Origin: Kolteria novifilia
GTDB lineage: Bacteria > Planctomycetota > Planctomycetia > Kolteriales > Kolteriaceae
Assembly: GCA_007748055.1 (NCBI GenBank)
Contig: CP036279.1
Coordinates: 2,480,001 to 2,544,000 of the forward strand
Length of the DNA stretch: 64,000 nucleotides
Direction: 5' to 3'
In this document: in pieces, positions 43,939 through 52,263 of the stretch
How the letters are laid out: each line of letters begins with the position of its first letter
Numbering within the stretch: the first letter of the stretch is position 1
The notes under the pieces: model-generated
What the model saw: only the letters and a program-made list of their open reading frames with translations
What the model was told of the DNA's origin: nothing
Databases searched by the model: none
Position numbers and translations under genes: made by a program

Positions 43939-43961
43939 CACTGGCTGCTTGTCAGCCAGTG
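43939..43961. repeat. dispersed CACTGGCT hairpin, copy 3
   Basis: A perfect 9-base stem, CACTGGCTG/CAGCCAGTG, with loop CTTGT, between convergent genes. It is the best-preserved of four related hairpins in the window. Just upstream, 43824-43880 holds two copies of a GAGAGAGA...TTGTTCTCCT segment. Confidence 0.6.
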
Positions 43962-44013
43962 CCAAGTGACCAGAAGGTGGAGCGATTCTCGCTCGTCGAT
44001 CGACCTCGGAGGA

Positions 44014-44967
44014 CTACTCGCCCTTCGCCTCTTTCCAGCGGCGGGAAGTGATCACCTGGACCTTGCCATCGGGTTCCTCGACCGTGATCTTCGCGGCGGC
44101 GAAGGGCGTCGACTCGACCAGATCCAAACCCTTCCGCGGGCCAAGGACCGGGATCACCGTCGCCAGGGCGTCGGCGGTCATCGCGTGCTTGGCGATGACG
44201 GAGACCTGAACGCCCTCGATTTGCTTGCCCGTCCGCGGATCGATGATCAGATCGCCCGACGTTGCCAGGGCGGTGTTCTTGATCGCGACTTCCGTCGGAG
44301 CCGCTTCACCGGCGGCCGGCTCGATGGTGAAGACCCAACCGTCAGCGCCCGGAGGAGCTTCCCCAACCACCACGTCACGACCGATCTGCAGGCTCGCTTG
44401 GCGGATCCCATGCGTCTGCATCGCGCGCAGCGCCTCGTCGGCGATGTGGCCCTTGATCATCCCGTTGAGATCGACCCGCATCCCCTTCGCCGGCAAATGG
44501 ACGCTCGTCGCTTGCGGATCGAGGACGATCTTGTCGTGACCGATCTGCTTCTTCGCCTCGGCGACCTCTTTCTCGGTCGGCTCCTTGTCATCGGCCCAGA
44601 GCGCCACCAGCGGTCCGCCGGTGATGTCGAAGGCGCCGTTGGTGCGGCGACCCATCTTCTGGCCATGGTCAATCGCTTGATAGACCGACTCGTCGACCGT
44701 CACCGGTTTGTCTCCGGCCGCCTTGTTGAGCTTCGAGACGTCGCTTTCGGGAACTCGCTCGCTGTAGCGGCCCGCGAGTGCCCGAATCCGCTCGAACGCC
44801 GCGCGTGTGGCGACCTCCGCGGTCTTCTTGTCGGGAGCATAGAGCGACACCACAATCGGCTCCCCCCAGTGATCCTCGGTCATTTCGAAGTACTGAAGGT
44901 TGTCGGCCGCGACACTTCCCTGGGCGAGCAGCACGACGCCCACCAAGGCTAGGAGCGATTCTCTCAT
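44014..44967 (-). CDS. apbE: FAD:protein FMN transferase (ApbE-like), exported
   Basis: A 317-residue periplasmic protein (leader MRESLLALVGVVLLAQGSVA). ApbE attaches FMN covalently to target flavoproteins such as NqrB/C and RnfG. Features are YSERVPESDVSKLNKAAGDK, FDITGGPLVALWADDKEP, MRVDLNGMIKGHIADEALRA (the vDLGGxAKG block), and SVIAKHAMTADALATVIPVL with the Mg-binding Asp. The usual segment TSGxx...HxxDPxTG is shortened: ATSGDLIIDPRTGKQ has no His. It could be an ApbE with altered metal or FAD handling. No flavinylation target gene (FMN-bind domain) is adjacent. Confidence 0.85.
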   Translation of the reverse strand: MRESLLALVGVVLLAQGSVAADNLQYFEMTEDHWGEPIVVSLYAPDKKTAEVATRAAFERIRALAGRYSERVPESDVSKLNKAAGDKPVTVDESVYQAIDHGQKMGRRTNGAFDITGGPLVALWADDKEPTEKEVAEAKKQIGHDKIVLDPQATSVHLPAKGMRVDLNGMIKGHIADEALRAMQTHGIRQASLQIGRDVVVGEAPPGADGWVFTIEPAAGEAAPTEVAIKNTALATSGDLIIDPRTGKQIEGVQVSVIAKHAMTADALATVIPVLGPRKGLDLVESTPFAAAKITVEEPDGKVQVITSRRWKEAKGE

Positions 44968-45116
44968 GAGTAGGTCCTCTTGTGCGGGGGTAGTGAAACC
45001 GCCGTCCAAGATAGACCTTCGCCTCGAGTGCGGCCCTGGTCATCCGCGAGGCTCATCGAAACTTCATGGATCGTTGGAAGGAGCCAGGAGGGAGGGTGGG
45101 GAGGCGACGTCCGGTG

Positions 45117-45485
45117 TCATGCCTTCGACATCATCGCCGATCGTGCTTCTTCGACTTCCGACCAGTGCTTGTTTCCCCAGTCATGAATGGACCGGAGCGT
45201 TGGTTCGAGCGTTCGCCCAAGGGGCGTCATCGAGTACTCGACCCGCGGGGGGATCTCGGGAAACTGCTTACGAGCGACGAGTCCATCGCGGACCAGCTCC
45301 CGCAACTGCTGCGTGAGCATCTTCTGGCTGATCCCCGGCATCTTGCGCCGGAACTGGTTGAACCGGACCGGCCCCTCGAGCACGTACCAGAGCAGATGAA
45401 CCTTCCATCGTCCCCCGATCACGCTCAAGACATCGGAGATTGGACAACTCGATTCAGCACATGTTCTCGTTGGCATCGGCTCCAC
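45117..45485 (-). CDS. HxlR-family transcriptional regulator
   Basis: A 122-residue winged-helix regulator. The family signature is CPISDVLSVIGGRWKVHLLW (residues 14-33), followed by GPVRFNQFRRKMPGISQKML, LTQQLRELVRDGLVARKQF and the wing PPRVEYSMTPLGRTLEPTL. The N-terminal Cys in SSCPI (Cys14) is at the position used for redox or electrophile sensing in related regulators such as YodB/HypR, so a quinone or aldehyde signal is plausible. It is divergently transcribed from the ene-reductase gene it presumably controls, with 202 bases between. Confidence 0.9.
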   Translation of the reverse strand: MEPMPTRTCAESSCPISDVLSVIGGRWKVHLLWYVLEGPVRFNQFRRKMPGISQKMLTQQLRELVRDGLVARKQFPEIPPRVEYSMTPLGRTLEPTLRSIHDWGNKHWSEVEEARSAMMSKA

Positions 45486-45540
45486 CCGACCATCCCCGCG
45501 AACAACGTTCTGGTTGTTGCGTCGGCGATAGTTTCCAAAA

Positions 45541-45600
45541 GGTAACTACATAACAAAAAAGTGCCTAGTACCCAAATGATACCAAGGTGCCTACACTCTA
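45541..45600. promoter_or_regulatory. hxlR-nemA divergent operator region
   Basis: An AT-rich patch, unusual for this GC-rich DNA, lies in the shared upstream region: GGTAACTACATAAC-A-run then direct repeats AAGTGCCTA (GTGCCTA at 45561-45567) and AAGGTGCCTA (GTGCCTA at 45587-45593), 26 bases apart. This is a good candidate for HxlR-type binding sites and both promoters. The exact boxes are not assigned. Confidence 0.5.
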
Positions 45601-45687
45601 GCAACAGAACGTGAGGCAACCCAGCCGACTGGTGGGAACACGTTCTCGATCGAGCACATCCGGAACTAGGCGAGGAGTGGAACAGAG

Positions 45688-46785
45688 ATGGCGGAAAACG
45701 AGCAACTGCTCTCAGGCTTCGATCTGGGAGGAATCAACCTGGACAGTCGCGTGGTCATGGCGCCGCTGACGCGCGCGAGAGCGGGCGTCGAGCGGATTCC
45801 CAACGGACTTATGACCGAGTACTACACGCAGCGGGCCGGTGCCGGGCTCATCATCACCGAGGCGACCGTCGTCTCCCAACAGGGGATCGGCTGGTTGAAT
45901 TCGCCGGGCATCTACTCCGATGTTCAGACCGAGGGTTGGAAGCAAGTCGTCGACTCGGTCCACGCCAAGGGGACACCGATCTTCCTGCAACTGTGGCACT
46001 GTGGACGGGCGTCGCACAGCAGCTTCCACGACGGCGCGCCCCCGGTCTCGGCCTCCGCGGTCAAGCTCAACGGCGAGTACATTCACACGCCGACGGGAAA
46101 ACAGTCCTATGAGACGCCGCGCGCGCTCGCGACCGACGAGGTTCCCGGCGTGGTCGACGACTACCGCAAGGCCGCCCAGCGCGCCAAAGCGGCCGGCTTC
46201 GACGGTGTCGAGATCCACAGCGCCAACGGCTATCTCATCGATCAGTTTCTTCAGTCGAAGACCAATCAGCGGAACGACCTGTACGGCGGCGGCATCGAGA
46301 ACCGCTTCCGCTTCCTGAGCGAGATCGTCGAGGCGGTCCAAACGGTCTTTCCCGCCAATCGCGTCGGGGCGCGTCTCTCGCCCAATGGCAACTTCAACGA
46401 CATGGGATCGATCGACTTCCGCGAGACCTTCCGCTACGCGATGTCGCGCTTGAACGACTACGGTTTGGCGTACTTGCACGTCGTCGACGGGCTCGCGTTC
46501 GGGTTTCACGAGTTGGGCGAACCGATGACGCTCGCCGAGTCACGCGAGTTCTTCAAGGGCCCCTTGATGGGCAACTGCGGCTACACGATGGAGTCGGCCA
46601 ACGCGGCGATCAAGGAGGGGCAAGCCGACCTGATCGCGTTCGGGCGACCCTTCATCAGCAATCCCGACCTCGTCGAGCGTTTCCGCAACGGCTGGCCGCT
46701 CGCCCCCGAGGCCGAGATGTCCGCTTGGTACTCCTTCGACGCCGAGGGCTACGTCGACTTCCCCGCCTACCAGCAAGCAAGCTGA
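45688..46785 (+). CDS. nemA: old yellow enzyme-family ene-reductase
   Basis: A 365-residue FMN-dependent reductase of the NemA/OYE class. It reduces activated C=C bonds of electrophiles such as N-ethylmaleimide, quinones and nitro compounds using NADPH. Visible landmarks: MAPLTRARAGVERIPNGLMT (FMN Thr), LQLWHCGRASHSSF (substrate His-region), the catalytic pair in HSANGYLIDQFLQSKTNQR (His, Asn, Tyr), RVGARLSPNGNFNDM and the FMN phosphate-binding region DLIAFGRPFISNPDLVERF. It stands divergent to the HxlR regulator, a frequent detoxification arrangement. Confidence 0.93.
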   Translation: MAENEQLLSGFDLGGINLDSRVVMAPLTRARAGVERIPNGLMTEYYTQRAGAGLIITEATVVSQQGIGWLNSPGIYSDVQTEGWKQVVDSVHAKGTPIFLQLWHCGRASHSSFHDGAPPVSASAVKLNGEYIHTPTGKQSYETPRALATDEVPGVVDDYRKAAQRAKAAGFDGVEIHSANGYLIDQFLQSKTNQRNDLYGGGIENRFRFLSEIVEAVQTVFPANRVGARLSPNGNFNDMGSIDFRETFRYAMSRLNDYGLAYLHVVDGLAFGFHELGEPMTLAESREFFKGPLMGNCGYTMESANAAIKEGQADLIAFGRPFISNPDLVERFRNGWPLAPEAEMSAWYSFDAEGYVDFPAYQQAS

Positions 46786-47069
46786 CGACAGGGGAGCAGG
46801 ACTGAGGGAAGAGGAGACCATCGGGACAGAAGCCCCGATTTGTCGGAGCGAAAAGGCCCCCAGTTGGGGCTCTTCTCCGCGCGTCTTGTCCAAGAAACGT
46901 TCGCGTTCAACGCAGCTCTTCTCCAACTCGTGTTCGCTTTTACCGCGACGCCACCTCCAGCGGCGACCTCTCGTAGTTCTCCATTCACCAACGGCGGGCG
47001 TTTCCGGACGTCCGATTCTATGATGAGCGGAGAACACCTCCGATTGCCTGGGACCGAGGAACGCCGACC

Positions 47070-47528
47070 ATGGACTCCGACCTTCGCATCAAACGACTCG
47101 AGAATCGACTCAACGCGCTCATCGGCTTCGTCATCGCCGGGGCCTTCGCGGTGGTGATCGCGGTGAGCGTGTTGTGGATGAGACCGACGTCGACTCAAGA
47201 GGGGCTGACGCTCCGGGACGATCGCGGCCAAGTGATCGCGCAGCTCGGTGGGGCGGCGGGACGGGCGCTGCAACTCTTCGACGAGAAACAGAATGTGCGC
47301 GCGATCCTCGAGGTCGGAAGCAACGGCCCGGGGCTCGGCTTGCGTTCCCCCGATGGCGAACTGCTCGTGATGCTCGATGGGGATCCGAAGAACCCGGGGC
47401 TCTTTCTTTGCGACCCGCCGGGAACGACTCGGCTTCGGGTTTGGATGGAGAAGGGACGGCCGGTCATCGATCTGCTGAGCCTCGACGGTACCGTCGAGCG
47501 GAGCTTCCCGCCGGCTAGCGACCAGTGA
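47070..47528 (+). CDS. single-pass membrane protein of unknown function
   Basis: A 152-residue protein. A short basic N-terminus (MDSDLRIKRLENRLNALIGF) leads into one hydrophobic helix (VIAGAFAVVIAVSVLWM). The outside part is a run of beta strands with repeated hydrophobic/Gly spacing (TLRDDRGQVIAQLG, RAILEVGSNGPGLGLRSPDG, LLVMLDGDPKNPGLFLCDPP, TRLRVWMEKGRPVIDLL). This resembles the tandem short-strand proteins seen as anchored periplasmic sensors, but no family was recognised. Confidence 0.65.
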   Translation: MDSDLRIKRLENRLNALIGFVIAGAFAVVIAVSVLWMRPTSTQEGLTLRDDRGQVIAQLGGAAGRALQLFDEKQNVRAILEVGSNGPGLGLRSPDGELLVMLDGDPKNPGLFLCDPPGTTRLRVWMEKGRPVIDLLSLDGTVERSFPPASDQ

Positions 47529-47582
47529 CGACTGCTTGGTTTCGGATGAAAGGGACGGTTGACAAGACCCTTCTCTTCGTAT

Positions 47583-47605
47583 CACTGGCTGGCGAGCAGC
47601 CCGTG
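47583..47605. repeat. dispersed CACTGGCT hairpin, copy 4
   Basis: CACTGGCT...AGCCCGTG arms identical to those at 853-875, directly before the MITE-like element at 47611. Confidence 0.5.
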
Positions 47606-47610
47606 GCACG

Positions 47611-47730
47611 CTAGGCTTCGTTTCAAATGTAGGTCGTCGGCCCGAGACTCAGCCAATCGATGCAGCCCGACAAAGTCCCGTGCCGATGCAGCGAGTCGAA
47701 GCCAGAGCCGAGCTTTGAGACGGAGGCTAG
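47611..47730. mobile_element. MITE-like element family 1, copy 2 (internal deletion)
   Basis: A 120-base relative of 17299-17464. Ends are CTAGGCTTCGTTTCAAATGT and AGCTTTGAGACGGAGGCTAG; the shared interior includes GTCGTCGGCCCGAGAC, CCCGACAAAGTCCCG and GAAGCCAGAGCCGA. It lacks about 46 internal bases present in copy 1. CTAG borders both ends. Confidence 0.7.
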
Positions 47731-47746
47731 GAGTAAACCCAGCGTA

Positions 47747-48646
47747 CTACGCGACCATCGGATCGGTCTTCGCAGCTTCTTCGCCAGTGAGTGAGACGAT
47801 GGCGATGCCGTGACGGTTGGCGAGTTGGATTGTCTCCTCGCGGTCGATGAGGATCGTTCGGTGAGCCTCGATCGCCAGGACCGAACCGCCCGCTTTGGCC
47901 ATTCCCACGATCGTTTGGACGCCGACGGTGGGGACGTCGAAACGCATGTCCTGCAAGGGTTTGGCGACCTTGACGACGGTGAAGCCTCCCGCCCGGCAGA
48001 GTTGCCCGGCGCGCGCGATCGCTCGGTCGGTTCCCTCAATTGCTTCGATCGCGATGGCGGCGGCATTCTTGACCACCACGCTCTGGCCGACATCGAGCCG
48101 TCCCATCTCGCGCGCGAGCGTCCATCCGAAGGCGATGTCGCGAGCTTGCGATTCGGTCGGTTGACGCCGCGTGAAGGTGCCGACATCGGCGAGCAATTCG
48201 GGGCAGACTTCGAGGGCCGAGGCGAACTCGATGCCGTCCTTCTGGAACTCGCGAATGATGCTGAGCAGCAGCGTGTCGTCTTTGTTGTCGCTGCCCTTGC
48301 GGGCGAGCCACCAACGGATGGTTCGCCAGTCGGGCAACATGCGAAGCAGTGGCATGGGGGAGAACATCATCACCTTGTGAATTTTCCCTGCCATCACCGC
48401 CCAGGTGATAGCTTCACCCTTGAAGCAACGAATCGCGCCGCCCAGTTTGCCCAGGCCGACTTCGTAGTAGCGATCGACGTGGTCGCGAAGCGCCGGATCG
48501 ACGTGGTCCCGAACGCCGACGCAGACGACCTCGATGCCCTGTTCGCGGGCCGCATCCGCAAAGTGAAAGGGGAATCGGCCAGCGCCGGCGAGGAGCCCCA
48601 CGCGATCCGAAAAGCGCGGCTTGTCGGCGAGTTTCGTTTCCAGCAT
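47747..48646 (-). CDS. lpxI: UDP-2,3-diacylglucosamine diphosphatase LpxI
   Basis: A 299-residue enzyme of the lipid A pathway that hydrolyses UDP-2,3-diacylglucosamine to lipid X and UMP, in bacteria lacking LpxH. Family features are VGLLAGAGRFPFHFADAARE at the N-terminus, VGLGKLGGAIRCFKGEAITW, MAGKIHKVMMF, GWTLAREMGRLDVGQSVVVK, EGTDRAIARAG and the C-terminal KPLQDMRFDVPTVGVQTIVG, which carries the conserved acidic residues proposed for catalysis. It lies 145 bases after lpxD on the same strand, in line with joint transcription. Confidence 0.93.
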   Translation of the reverse strand: MLETKLADKPRFSDRVGLLAGAGRFPFHFADAAREQGIEVVCVGVRDHVDPALRDHVDRYYEVGLGKLGGAIRCFKGEAITWAVMAGKIHKVMMFSPMPLLRMLPDWRTIRWWLARKGSDNKDDTLLLSIIREFQKDGIEFASALEVCPELLADVGTFTRRQPTESQARDIAFGWTLAREMGRLDVGQSVVVKNAAAIAIEAIEGTDRAIARAGQLCRAGGFTVVKVAKPLQDMRFDVPTVGVQTIVGMAKAGGSVLAIEAHRTILIDREETIQLANRHGIAIVSLTGEEAAKTDPMVA

Positions 48647-48791
48647 TCCCCGATGGTTCCCCTCGCGTGGCCGGTGCCACGCGGTTTCGATTCAGGATTC
48701 CCGCTCTCTCGCCTCAATTCCCACGGGCCTTGACTCGACTCACTCCAAGTCTCCATAGACCAGTGCACGATCTTCGTTGGACCGAAGGGCA

Positions 48792-49844
48792 CTAGCCGGC
48801 TTTTCGTTTGGACGAATCGCCACCCAGTTGCTTCTTGAAGTTGTCGAACTCCCGAATGATTTCCGGGAAGCGGCTGACGATCTTCTCGAGCGTGAGGAAG
48901 TGTCGCTTCGCCTCGCGTTCGGGACGGGCCGGAACGCCCAGCACCCGCTCTCCCGCGGGGACGTCGCGAATCACCGCACAGCCCGCACCGACAACCGATC
49001 CATCGCCCACGTTGACGTGATCGACCAACGCCGCTTGCCCGGCGATGACGACGTCGCAGCCGGTGGAGGACGAACCCGCGATGCCAACCTGGCTGACGAT
49101 GATGTTGCGCGGTCCGATCTGGCAGTTGTGCGCGATCATGACTTGGTTGTCGATCTTGGTCCCCTCGCCGACACGGGTCGTGCCGATCGTCGCTCGGTCG
49201 ACGGTCGAGCAAGCGCCGATTTCGACGTCGGCGGCGATCTCGACGCGTCCGAGCTGGGGAACCTTCTTGTGTCCCTCGGCGGTCCGCTTGTAACCGAACC
49301 CGTCACAGCCGATCACCGCGCCGGCGTGAATGATGCAGTGATCCGCGAGGCTCGTCTCGGGGTAGAGGACCGCGTGCGGATGAACCTCGACGTTGTCACC
49401 AAGTTGGCAGTCATTGCGAATCACGGCGTGAGCGTGGATGGTGCAACGGTCGCCGATGCGGACGCCCGCCTCGATGACGGCGAAGGGTCCAATGTGGCAG
49501 TCGTCACCGATCTCCGCGGAGGGATCGATGGCCGCGCGCGGATCGATCTTTCGCGGCAAGGGGGCGCTCGAGGGACGCAGCAGGGTCACGATCTTGAGGG
49601 TGGCTTCGAGCGGGTTGCCGACGACGATGGCGGGGATCTGGGCGGGAAGGGGGAGTTTCTCGTTCAGCAGCACCGCTCCCGCGTCCATCGCTTCCAGACG
49701 GGCGAGCTTCTTCAGGTCGGTCACGAACGTGATCGCGTCGCCGGTCACTTCCTCGAGTGGAAGCGCGTCGCGAATCGTTCGGGTCACGTCCCCATGGGCG
49801 GTGCCGCCCACATGCTCGGCGAGTTCAGCAACGGTGTAAGTCAC
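48792..49844 (-). CDS. lpxD: UDP-3-O-acylglucosamine N-acyltransferase LpxD
   Basis: A 350-residue trimeric acyltransferase that adds the N-linked hydroxyacyl chain in lipid A synthesis. GTG at 49844 is preferred over TTG at 49850 because AAGGA sits at better spacing. The N-terminal domain ([20 protein letters not shown]) is followed by hexapeptide repeats forming a left-handed beta helix ([20 protein letters not shown] through [20 protein letters not shown]). The catalytic His region is [19 protein letters not shown] and the pantetheine-side [18 protein letters not shown]-terminal helix ([19 protein letters not shown]) ends it. lpxI follows. Confidence 0.95.
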   Translation of the reverse strand: MTYTVAELAEHVGGTAHGDVTRTIRDALPLEEVTGDAITFVTDLKKLARLEAMDAGAVLLNEKLPLPAQIPAIVVGNPLEATLKIVTLLRPSSAPLPRKIDPRAAIDPSAEIGDDCHIGPFAVIEAGVRIGDRCTIHAHAVIRNDCQLGDNVEVHPHAVLYPETSLADHCIIHAGAVIGCDGFGYKRTAEGHKKVPQLGRVEIAADVEIGACSTVDRATIGTTRVGEGTKIDNQVMIAHNCQIGPRNIIVSQVGIAGSSSTGCDVVIAGQAALVDHVNVGDGSVVGAGCAVIRDVPAGERVLGVPARPEREAKRHFLTLEKIVSRFPEIIREFDNFKKQLGGDSSKRKAG

Positions 49845-50415
49845 GGACAATCCTTTCCCGCACGCGCGTGAACGCCAATTCCTTCCCCGCTCAGGGTCTC
49901 CAAAGAGGAGGCGTTCCGCCGATTGTTCCTCGGGAATCTAGGAGAGGGTTCAAGTTGATGCAAGACGGATTCGCTGGCAACCGCGTGAAGGGAGGACCGT
50001 AACACGCTTGGGGGTGACTGTGGCGACCTGGGAGGGTTGGCTCTTCGCCTCGCAGCTTGGCTTGAAGCCATTCCACGGCCTCTTGACGTGTCATCGCTCG
50101 CCAGGACGAGATGTCGCTCACTCGCCCCGCCATCGACTCCCGCCATGTGCCGAAGGTCGGGTAGCCGGTCCAGCGTTGGATAAACGCCGTAGGGCTTCGT
50201 GCTGCTTGCTTGGGAATGCGGATTGGTGCCGCGAGGGAGGATGCTCCCCTGGCCACAGTCTACCGGAGGTCGCTGAAAGAACCGATAGCTACTCCCACCT
50301 CGTCGCGGCGGTCGACCCGCATCGTTTGAAAATCGCTCCCCGATTGTCACAACCTGTCGCCCCGATTCGTCAGATGGGAGGAGAGCGACCACGCAAGGAA
50401 ACAAGGAGAGCGATC
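49845..50415. other. intergenic region with ECF41 promoter
   Basis: The left part (49860-50260) has only a doubtful minus-strand frame (for example TRQEAVEWLQAKLRGEEPTL) with no recognisable family, possibly a gene remnant. The right end holds the ECF41-type promoter of the following operon. Confidence 0.45.
50345..50371 (+). promoter_or_regulatory. ECF41 sigma-factor promoter
   Basis: TGTCACA (50345-50351), a spacer of exactly 16 bases and CGTC (50368-50371) match the published ECF41 target TGTCACA-N16-CGTC without error. It stands 45 bases before the first gene of the operon that encodes an ECF41 sigma factor, so autoregulation is expected. Confidence 0.85.
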
Positions 50416-50931
50416 ATGACGACCACGTCGACCTATCTTGACGAGATTCACGCGTTTCAACAGGCGTACGATTACGATGCGGGCTACATGGTGGAATTGC
50501 TCGAATCGTCGCCCGAGGCGTTCGCGACCTTCGCCAAGGCCGAGGACGCGGCCAAATACCGTAGGGAATTGCCGGTCGAGGCCTTTCACGTCGCGGGCAT
50601 CACGGTGATGATGATCGAGGACTGTGGGACGTGCTTGCAACTAAACCTAAGAATGGCGGTTCAGGCCGGCGTTCACCGGGAGACGCTCGCCCTCTTGCTC
50701 GAGTCGCCGGAGAAACTTTCCGAACCGCTTCGGGACGTTTGGGAGCATGTTTCGTCGATCACGCGTCACGAGCCTCCCGATCCGGCATGTGCCCAGCGAA
50801 TCAAGCAGCGCTACGGGAGAGAGGCGTTCGCGGAACTCGCCCTTCACGCCGCGATGGTTCGGATGTATCCGACGCTCAAACGGGGCCTGATGATGGCTCA
50901 GTCCTGCCAATTGCCGACCCTGGACTTCTGA
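50416..50931 (+). CDS. AhpD/carboxymuconolactone decarboxylase-like protein
   Basis: A 171-residue all-alpha protein of the CMD/AhpD superfamily with the redox pair Cys70-Gly-Thr-Cys73 (IEDCGTCLQLNLRMAVQAG). The surroundings VEAFHVAGITVMMIE and VHRETLALLLESPEKLSEPL fit. Such proteins reduce peroxides or act as organic-hydroperoxide sensors. CMD-type genes are the known partners of ECF41 sigma factors, and here the sigma gene begins one base after the stop. Expression from the ECF41 promoter just upstream is likely. Confidence 0.88.
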   Translation: MTTTSTYLDEIHAFQQAYDYDAGYMVELLESSPEAFATFAKAEDAAKYRRELPVEAFHVAGITVMMIEDCGTCLQLNLRMAVQAGVHRETLALLLESPEKLSEPLRDVWEHVSSITRHEPPDPACAQRIKQRYGREAFAELALHAAMVRMYPTLKRGLMMAQSCQLPTLDF

Positions 50932-50932
50932 G

Positions 50933-51811
50933 ATGGTGAGAGAAGTCTCATTCGCGGACGTGATCGAGGAACATCGGCCGTACTTGCTCGGCTTGTGTTA
51001 CCGCATGCTCGGCTCGGTGGGCGAAGCGGAGGACGTCCTCCAGGAGGCCTATCTGCGTTGGCACGGCGCCGGGGAGCCCGTTCTCGACGCTCCCCGGGCT
51101 TGGTTGACGACGGTCTGCACGCGATTGTGTCTCGATCGGCTCAAATCCGTGGCGGTCAAACGGGAGCGGTATCATGGCCAATGGCTGCCCGAGCCGATGA
51201 TGGACGAGCGCAATCGAGCGGAGTTGGACGAATCGATTTCGCTCGCGTTGATGATCGCGATGGAACGGCTCACCGCGCCGGAGCGGGCGGCGTTCATCCT
51301 CCACGACGTCTTTGGTTTCGACTTCGGGGAGGTCGCCAAGACGCTCGAGCTCAAGGCCGCCCACTGTCGGCAGCTTGCGGTGCGGGCGCGGAGGCACTTG
51401 CGCGGTGACCATCAGCGCGTCGAAAGTTCGCCCGAGGAGGTCGAACGACTCAGCGGAGCGTTCTTCTCGGCGATCGAATCGGGTGACGTCGAGGGGTTGC
51501 GAGCGGTCCTGGCCGAGGATGTCGTCGTCCTCTCGGATGGGGGCGGAAAGGTTTCGGCCGTGCTCAAACCGCTCCAAGGAAGGGACAAAGTGGAGCGATT
51601 CTTCCTCAGTTTGCGCCGTTTTTATGCCAAAGTGGGCGGAATTCAGCTCAAGCAGACCTGGTTTAACGGCGCCCCGGGCTTGTTGGTGCTCGCCGAGGGA
51701 CAGGCCCCGTCGGCCTACCAGTTCGCGATCGAGGAGGGGGTGATCCAGTCGATCTTTATCCAGCGCAATCCCGACAAGTTGGAACGACTACTCGCTCCCG
51801 GCGACGACTAG
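50933..51811 (+). CDS. ECF41-family RNA polymerase sigma factor (SigJ-like)
   Basis: A 292-residue sigma factor. Region 2 is VIEEHRPYLLGLCYRMLGSV with EDVLQEAYLRWHG; region 4 is RAAFILHDVFGFDFGEVAKT with helix-turn-helix LKAAHCRQLAVRARRHL. Between them is the ECF41 hallmark WLPEP (residues 84-88). The C-terminal SnoaL-like domain (about 165-292) contains DGGGK (202-206) and ends with a NPDKL motif, both diagnostic. In ECF41 proteins this extension, not a separate anti-sigma factor, controls activity. It is translated from the same operon as the CMD protein, one base downstream. Confidence 0.95.
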   Translation: MVREVSFADVIEEHRPYLLGLCYRMLGSVGEAEDVLQEAYLRWHGAGEPVLDAPRAWLTTVCTRLCLDRLKSVAVKRERYHGQWLPEPMMDERNRAELDESISLALMIAMERLTAPERAAFILHDVFGFDFGEVAKTLELKAAHCRQLAVRARRHLRGDHQRVESSPEEVERLSGAFFSAIESGDVEGLRAVLAEDVVVLSDGGGKVSAVLKPLQGRDKVERFFLSLRRFYAKVGGIQLKQTWFNGAPGLLVLAEGQAPSAYQFAIEEGVIQSIFIQRNPDKLERLLAPGDD

Positions 51812-51824
51812 TTCAATCGGGCCG

Positions 51825-52079
51825 CTAGCCCGCCACCTCGAGTTCGCGGCGGATGTGATCGTGGATCTCGGCGGGCGTTGGTAAGCGATTGAGGCCGACT
51901 CGTCCCAATACCCCTCCCGTTTGATATCGATCGAAGACGAGCCGGTCATCAATCCAGACCTTAAACACTCCAAAGAACCCGGGAACGAACGACAACTCCG
52001 CGTCCGGGTAGTGTCCGGCAAGTTCCTCGGCATAACGGCGGTAGCCGCAGGGTTGGCAGTACTTGATCCTGACGTTCAT
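51825..52079 (-). CDS. SelT/SelW/SelH (Rdx) family selenoprotein-like protein
   Basis: An 84-residue thioredoxin-like fold protein. MNVRIKYCQPCGYRRYAEEL holds the Cys8-x-x-Cys11 pair used by Rdx proteins (in selenoprotein forms the second Cys is Sec). VPGFFGVFKVWIDDRLVFDR and a G-G-V-L-G turn match the family. It is a plain Cys-Cys version. The role is small redox chaperone or thiol metabolism. It sits alone, convergent with the sigma factor gene. Confidence 0.88.
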   Translation of the reverse strand: MNVRIKYCQPCGYRRYAEELAGHYPDAELSFVPGFFGVFKVWIDDRLVFDRYQTGGVLGRVGLNRLPTPAEIHDHIRRELEVAG

Positions 52080-52151
52080 CGATCCTTACTTTCTCCACGA
52101 GGCGACGAAAACGGTTCGTGTCCTGTTGGGGGCATCCTCTGGAGAGGGAGA

Positions 52152-52201
52152 TTCCCACGCAAGCGTTGGTCTTTTCAGCATGCCCACGCGAGCGTGAGCA
52201 T
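52152..52201. repeat. dispersed GCCCACGC hairpins
   Basis: ATGCCCACGCGAGCGTGAGCAT (52180-52201) is an inverted repeat of the type at the centre of MITE family 2 and in the 29-bp array. A shorter relative, CCCACGCAAGCGTT, lies at 52154-52167. Confidence 0.5.
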
Positions 52202-52263
52202 GGCACCCGATCTCCGGGCACCCGATGCCCGGTTGCCGATGCCAGGGCGGCGGGATGGAGATC

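Noticed and set aside
48777-49871. 364-residue plus-strand frame opposite lpxD
   Set aside because: Its repeat-like look mirrors the hexapeptide repeats of LpxD on the other strand.
49891-50256. 121-residue minus-strand frame before the ECF41 operon
   Set aside because: No ribosome site or family resemblance; at best a gene fragment.
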